In this document: piece by piece, positions 34,420 through 38,464 of the stretch
Position numbering within the stretch: the first letter of the stretch is position 1
Layout: the number at the start of each line of letters is the position of its first letter
Source of the DNA: Halieaceae bacterium UBA4452
GTDB lineage: Bacteria; Pseudomonadota; Gammaproteobacteria; Pseudomonadales; Halieaceae
Reading direction: 5' to 3'
DNA length: 38,464 nucleotides
Assembly: GCA_002389505.1 (NCBI GenBank)
Contig: DGPA01000037.1
Location: forward strand, 3,521-41,984
Made by a program: the position numbers and the translations under genes
Notes under the pieces: model-generated
The model's input: only the letters and a program-made list of their open reading frames with translations
The model's database searches: none
Told to the model about the DNA's origin: nothing

Positions 34420-34424
34420 TAAGC

Positions 34425-35843
34425 ATGTCAGCCACCCCTACCATCTGGATAGTCGATGACGATCGATCAATTCGCTGGGTTGTCGAGCGCGCGCTTACTA
34501 ATGCAAGCTATGCCTGCGAGACGTTTGAAAGCGCAGACGTCATGTTTGAAGCGCTGCGTACCGACACGCCCGCCGTTGTCGTCAGCGATATTCGCATGCC
34601 AGGTACCGATGGCATTGAACTACTAGGGCATCTGCGGGAATCCCACCCGCAAATTCCCGTGATCATTACCACTGCGCATTCAGATTTAGACAGTGCTGTT
34701 GTGTCTTATGAAGAAGGCGCCTTCGAGTATCTACCCAAGCCGTTCGATGTTGACGAAATGGTTGCTACGGTCGAGCAGGCGTTAGCCCAAACACAAGCGC
34801 TAACATCAGACATTCCGATACCTAAGGAGAGCAATGGCAGTGCCGAGATTATTGGCAATGCCCCGGCAATGCAGGAGGTTTTTCGGGCTATTGGTCGTTT
34901 GGCGCAAAGCCACATTACCGTGCTGATTAACGGTGAATCCGGCACAGGTAAGGAGCTGGTTGCGCGTGCTTTGCACAGACATTCACCTCGAGTTAATGCG
35001 CCATTCATTGCACTCAATATGGCCGCCATTCCCAAAGAGTTGATGGAGTCTGAGCTCTTTGGTCACGAAAAGGGGGCGTTTACCGGCGCCACCGGTCGTC
35101 GAGAAGGTCGATTTGAGCAGGCCGATGGGGGCACGCTCTTTCTGGACGAAATTGGCGACATGCCCGCAGAAACCCAGACCCGGTTATTACGGGTGTTAGC
35201 CGACGGTGAATTTTTTAGAGTCGGCGGAATGACGCCAGTGCATGCTAACGTGCGCATCATTGCCGCCACCCACCAAGATCTCGAACAATTGGTGGCCGAA
35301 GGCCTATTCCGAGACGATTTATTCCATCGTCTCAACGTTATCCGCATGCACTTACCTAGCCTGGCTGAGCGCAACGAAGACATCCCTCAGCTGCTGGACT
35401 ATTTTTTAAGGCGAGCGGCAAAAGAGCTGGACGTCGATGCCAAAGTGCTCGGCGCGGAAGCTGAGCGATTCCTGTGTCAGCTGCCTTGGCCAGGCAATGT
35501 CAGACAACTTGAAAATACCTGTCGCTGGCTCACCGTCATGGCTGCAGGTCGAGAAATTCATCTGTCTGATTTACCCCCAGAACTCCTGCAACCCACTCGC
35601 GGCAGGCAAGTAGACGAGGAGAGCGATGACAGCTGGCAGTCGCGCCTAGCCGGCTGGGCACAATTAAGGCTCGCCGCGGGGGAAACGCAGGTGTTACGGC
35701 GGGCGCTGCCTGACTTTGAACGCATAATGATGACCGCTGCGCTTGAACACACCGACGGTCGACGCGCAGAAGCTGCAGAGCTATTGGGCTGGGGCCGGAA
35801 CACCCTTAGTCGCAAACTTAAGGAGTTGGAACGCCGCAAGTAA
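34425..35843 (+). CDS. glnG: Nitrogen regulation response regulator NtrC
   Basis: NtrC (GlnG) is the sigma-54 activator for nitrogen genes such as glnA. It has 472 residues. The receiver domain has the phosphorylated Asp55 (VVVSDIRMPG) and the acidic DDD at 11-13. The AAA+ domain has Walker A GESGTGKEL, the sigma-54 contact loop GAFTGA, and Walker B GGTLFLDEIGD. The C-terminal Fis-type helix-turn-helix reads RRAEAAELLGWGRNTLSRKLKEL. Its predicted sites are upstream of glnA in the same window. Confidence 0.97.
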   Translation: MSATPTIWIVDDDRSIRWVVERALTNASYACETFESADVMFEALRTDTPAVVVSDIRMPGTDGIELLGHLRESHPQIPVIITTAHSDLDSAVVSYEEGAFEYLPKPFDVDEMVATVEQALAQTQALTSDIPIPKESNGSAEIIGNAPAMQEVFRAIGRLAQSHITVLINGESGTGKELVARALHRHSPRVNAPFIALNMAAIPKELMESELFGHEKGAFTGATGRREGRFEQADGGTLFLDEIGDMPAETQTRLLRVLADGEFFRVGGMTPVHANVRIIAATHQDLEQLVAEGLFRDDLFHRLNVIRMHLPSLAERNEDIPQLLDYFLRRAAKELDVDAKVLGAEAERFLCQLPWPGNVRQLENTCRWLTVMAAGREIHLSDLPPELLQPTRGRQVDEESDDSWQSRLAGWAQLRLAAGETQVLRRALPDFERIMMTAALEHTDGRRAEAAELLGWGRNTLSRKLKELERRK

Positions 35844-35911
35844 CAGCTCGCATAAGCCGGGTCAACCGCCGCCACACCCTGGTAAGTCAGCGACGATGTC
35901 AGATGGTGAGC

Positions 35912-36436
35912 TCAGTGCGTTGCACCATCCTCCTCGCTCGGTGCCGCTTGTTCAGTGATCGCCGTTTCACCGCCCTGTGCCGCCTGCTGCGCCACAGCCT
36001 GACGATACATTGCGTCAAAGTTTACCGGAGCTAGCATCAACGCTGGAAAGCCCCCTTTGGTCACCAGCGAATCGATGCTCTCACGAGCATAGGGGAATAA
36101 AATATTCGGGCCAACAGTAGCCAAAACCTGACGCAGAGATTCTCCCTCAATGCCTACCACGTAGAAAATACCTGACTGCTGCACTTCGACGAGAAATGCG
36201 GTGTCTTCGTCGACCTTAGCGGTTACCGTGAGGGTTAGTATGACCTCAAAGTTACCCTCCTCATCGATACGTGAGCTTTTAGTGTTTAAATCAACGTTGA
36301 CATTAGGCTGCCATTGTTTTCGAAAAATATCCGGTGTGCCGGGTGACTCAAATGACACATCTTTAGTGTAAATACGCTGCAAAGTGAATTGCTGTTGGGG
36401 GGCTTGATCCTGTGCTGCGGCCTGTTCATCAGCCAT
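35912..36436 (-). CDS. secB: Protein-export chaperone SecB
   Basis: SecB is the tetrameric chaperone that keeps precursors unfolded for SecA and the Sec translocase. It has 174 residues, somewhat longer than the E. coli 155 because of a Gln/Ala/Glu-rich C-terminal tail. Family motifs are LQRIYTKDVSFESPGTP, VEVQQSGIFYVVGIE and NILFPYARESIDSLVTKGGFP. It is the last gene of a rhodanese-grxC-secB run and converges with ntrC. Confidence 0.97.
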   Translation of the reverse strand: MADEQAAAQDQAPQQQFTLQRIYTKDVSFESPGTPDIFRKQWQPNVNVDLNTKSSRIDEEGNFEVILTLTVTAKVDEDTAFLVEVQQSGIFYVVGIEGESLRQVLATVGPNILFPYARESIDSLVTKGGFPALMLAPVNFDAMYRQAVAQQAAQGGETAITEQAAPSEEDGATH

Positions 36437-36481
36437 GAAATTCTCCTAATAAAGTGAAGGTTTAACCATTGTTTAACGGGT

Positions 36482-36748
36482 TTACGCGCGGCCTTGAGTC
36501 AATCCATCGAGATCGCCGCAGCGCTCGAGCGCGTGCAGCTCGTCACAGCCGCCTATGTGTTGATCACCAATCCATATTTGCGGCACGCTGTTACTGCCCG
36601 CTCGCACCGACATAGCTTGGCGAACTGCTGCATCACCATCAACGGGAATTTCTGTATAGCTCAGCGATTTGCCATTAAGTAGCGATTTAGCCCGGACGCA
36701 AAACGGACACCACCGGGTGGTATAGATGGTGATAGCTGCGGAGCTCAC
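36482..36748 (-). CDS. grxC: Glutaredoxin 3
   Basis: This 88-residue glutathione-dependent dithiol oxidoreductase has the active site WCPFC (Cys14 and Cys17) after the strand ITIYTTR. The cis-Pro segment SVPQIWIGDQHIGG is also present. The start is GTG overlapping the rhodanese stop by four bases. Most GrxC proteins have YCPYC; the Trp/Phe variant here is a minor difference. Confidence 0.95.
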   Translation of the reverse strand: MSSAAITIYTTRWCPFCVRAKSLLNGKSLSYTEIPVDGDAAVRQAMSVRAGSNSVPQIWIGDQHIGGCDELHALERCGDLDGLTQGRA

Positions 36749-37167
36749 TCGGACACCACGGGTAATTTAAGAGCATTCCATTCCATCATGCCACCCGTCA
36801 TTTTTTGGGCACGCTCAAACCCGTTAGCCCGCAATTGCTTGGTGGCTGCAGAGGCTGATTGGCCCATTTTGCAGACAACAATCATCGGCTTTTCTCGGTA
36901 TTTATCTAACTCAGACAGGCGCGAGGAGAGCTGCCCAAGAGGTAGATGGTAGGCGTCGACGATGTGACCCGACTTGTAGTCTTTGCCGTCACGAATATCG
37001 AGGAAAATGCCTTCTTCGCTGTTGACTAGGTTGATCGCTTGCTGCGGTGACACCGCGGGACCCGCCTTGCGGGACTCATGAACGAATAGCATGCCGAGCG
37101 TTGCCGTCAGTGCCAGCACCAGTAGCCACTGCTGAGAAATAAATTCTAGGATCAGATCAAATTGCAC
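36745..37167 (-). CDS. yibN: Membrane-anchored rhodanese-like protein (YibN)
   Basis: This 140-residue protein has one N-terminal membrane helix (about residues 11-29) and a rhodanese domain with the sulfur-carrying Cys99 in VVCKMGQSA, and GGMMEWN near the end. It belongs to the E. coli YibN family and keeps the same neighbours (grxC, secB, gpmI). The start is GTG at 37167. In vivo substrate is unknown. Confidence 0.92.
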   Translation of the reverse strand: MQFDLILEFISQQWLLVLALTATLGMLFVHESRKAGPAVSPQQAINLVNSEEGIFLDIRDGKDYKSGHIVDAYHLPLGQLSSRLSELDKYREKPMIVVCKMGQSASAATKQLRANGFERAQKMTGGMMEWNALKLPVVSE

Positions 37168-37376
37168 AGATGAGTCCAGCGACGTGTAGCTTTACGGTAA
37201 AATACCCTCGCCGATAGCGTGCGCGAGCAGACGAGCGGGGAGTATAACGGTTTGCGCATGGCGGCTCCACTCTCTATCGGTATTGCGCTAACGGCATTGG
37301 CCCATAGACATTGACGCTGACAACACCTCTGACGATGAGCGCGGTACACTACACGGCTGAACACCCTAGGACCTAA

Positions 37377-38464
37377 ATGATTATGGGCACGACATTGCTG
37401 ATCATTCTCGACGGCTTCGGCTATCGCGAGGAGACTACCGATAATGCGATTGCGGCAGCGACAACCCCTCATTGGGATCGCCTGTGGAAAGAGGCCCCCC
37501 ATACGTTAGTGTCTGGCTCGGGGCTCGATGTTGGCTTACCTGAGGGTCAGATGGGCAATTCTGAAGTCGGCCATATGAGCCTGGGCGCGGGGCGAGTTGT
37601 TTATCAATCGATTACCCGCATTGACAAAGCCATCAGTGACGGGCTGTTCGAATCTAATGCCGTTTACACGCACGCTATTGACGCGGCGGTCAGCAAAGGC
37701 AAAGCCGTGCATATTATGGGATTGCTATCGACGGGTGGCGTCCACAGTCATGAGCAGCATATTTTCGCTGCACTGCGGCTCGCCGTTGATCGAGGCGCTA
37801 GCGCTGTCTACTTACACGCGTTTCTCGACGGCAGAGACACCCCACCGAAAAGCGCACACGCTTCTATCGAGGCGGCTGAAACGCTATTTACAGCACTGGG
37901 CACAGGCCGTATTGCCAGTCTTCATGGGCGCTACTGGGCCATGGATAGGGATAATCGCTGGGATCGCATTGCCAAAAGCTATGCGCTGTTAACCGAGGGC
38001 ATTGGCGAGTACGAGTACGCATCCAGTCAGGCTGCATTAGATGCTGCCTATGCACGCGGCGAAACTGATGAATTTGTCGCGCCGTCGCAGATTGGCGAGC
38101 CGGCTCCCTTTGAAGACGGTGATACCGTGTTGTTTATGAATTTTCGAGCTGACCGAGCTCGGCAACTCAGCGAATCACTAACCGACGCCGACTTTAAGGC
38201 GTTTGAACGCCGGCAATGGCCGCGCATTCATTTAGCCACTACCACCGACTACGGCGCGGCGCTCAACTGCGCAATAGCCTTTCCGGCTGAGATCATTAGC
38301 GACAGTCTTGGGGAAGTCGTTTCGGCGCAAGGCCTCAAGCAGCTGCGCATCGCAGAAACTGAAAAATATGCCCACGTCACGTTCTTCTTTAGCGGTGGTC
38401 GCGAGAGCGTGTTCAACAATGAGACTCGCCTATTGATTCCCTCACCCGATGTGCCTACCTACGA
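37377..38464 (+). CDS. gpmI: Phosphoglycerate mutase, cofactor-independent (3' end outside window)
   Basis: GpmI interconverts 3- and 2-phosphoglycerate using two Mn ions and a phosphoserine intermediate. About 362 of the usual 510-515 residues are present before the window edge. The N-terminus LLIILDGFGYREETTDNAI and the active serine Ser62 in GQMGNSEVGH are clear, as are LLSTGGVHSH, FLDGRDTPPKS, GRYWAMDRDNRWDR and NFRADRARQL. The ATG at 37377 has AGGA five bases upstream; a second ATG at 37383 is less well placed. It faces yibN across about 209 bases. Confidence 0.96.
   Translation, partial: MIMGTTLLIILDGFGYREETTDNAIAAATTPHWDRLWKEAPHTLVSGSGLDVGLPEGQMGNSEVGHMSLGAGRVVYQSITRIDKAISDGLFESNAVYTHAIDAAVSKGKAVHIMGLLSTGGVHSHEQHIFAALRLAVDRGASAVYLHAFLDGRDTPPKSAHASIEAAETLFTALGTGRIASLHGRYWAMDRDNRWDRIAKSYALLTEGIGEYEYASSQAALDAAYARGETDEFVAPSQIGEPAPFEDGDTVLFMNFRADRARQLSESLTDADFKAFERRQWPRIHLATTTDYGAALNCAIAFPAEIISDSLGEVVSAQGLKQLRIAETEKYAHVTFFFSGGRESVFNNETRLLIPSPDVPTY

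Noticed and set aside
37311..37350. TTGACG and TACACT as a gpmI promoter
   Set aside because: The boxes are 28 bases apart, too far for a sigma-70 promoter, and no better pair was found.
1..38464. CRISPR arrays, tRNA or rRNA genes, insertion sequences, prophage genes
   Set aside because: I saw no repeat-spacer pattern, no cloverleaf-like conserved segments in the short gaps and no transposase or integrase genes.

Overview
The window is a gene-dense (roughly 53-55% GC by eye) stretch of gammaproteobacterial chromosome with almost no non-coding sequence. I saw no mobile elements, CRISPR arrays, tRNA or rRNA genes. The gene order argS, SPOR protein, hslV, hslU, DUF971, ubiE, ubiJ, ubiB, hisI, hisE, tatA, tatB, tatC matches the Pseudomonas layout but lacks the pha (polyhydroxyalkanoate) genes that sit between DUF971 and ubiE there. 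The rhodanese-grxC-secB run facing gpmI is the arrangement known from E. coli. A three-gene transhydrogenase, an ECF sigma/ChrR pair and an NhaC antiporter suggest an aerobic, probably marine gammaproteobacterium near the Cellvibrionales. The family-level guess is only an inference.

Layout. 1-9.7 kb (+): the 3' part of argS, a SPOR-domain protein, the HslVU protease with a possible heat-shock promoter, a DUF971 protein, ubiquinone genes ubiE/ubiJ/ubiB, histidine genes hisI/hisE, and tatABC. 9.8-11.6 kb (+): an ABC exporter whose start region is odd, followed by a bidirectional terminator. 11.7-14.5 kb (-): pntAA/pntAB/pntB. 14.6-16.0 kb (-): a ChrR-like zinc anti-sigma factor and its ECF sigma factor. 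16.1-21.35 kb (+): a divergent, tightly packed five-gene unit (FAD oxidoreductase, DUF1365, Cfa-like methyltransferase, NhaC antiporter, hotdog thioesterase). 21.36-23.9 kb (-): epmA, efp, serB. 23.95-25.2 kb (+): a two-TM protein with a cyclase-like but apparently inactive domain. 25.2-28.3 kb (-): parC and a cyclic-nucleotide-binding-like protein. 28.4-28.9 kb (+): an ElaA-like acetyltransferase. 28.9-30.7 kb (-): typA. 31.2-35.8 kb (+): glnA, a DUF4124 protein, glnL (ntrB) and glnG (ntrC). 35.9-37.2 kb (-): secB, grxC and a rhodanese. 37.4 kb to the end (+): partial gpmI.

Two regulatory systems can be read from the sequence. glnA has a perfect sigma-54 promoter match and two NtrC-type dyads upstream, and the genes for the NtrB/NtrC pair lie just downstream, so the nitrogen circuit is self-contained. 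The ECF sigma/ChrR pair faces a TGATCC-type promoter in front of the lipid-modification unit. This points to a singlet-oxygen or photo-oxidative membrane response.

That five-gene unit is the best candidate for something under-described. Its methyltransferase keeps the SAM site and several Cfa residues but lacks the Cys and His of the cyclopropane synthase active site. It is apparently co-transcribed with an Na+/H+ antiporter and a thioesterase. The rest of the window is conserved housekeeping sequence with a few oddities, listed under findings.
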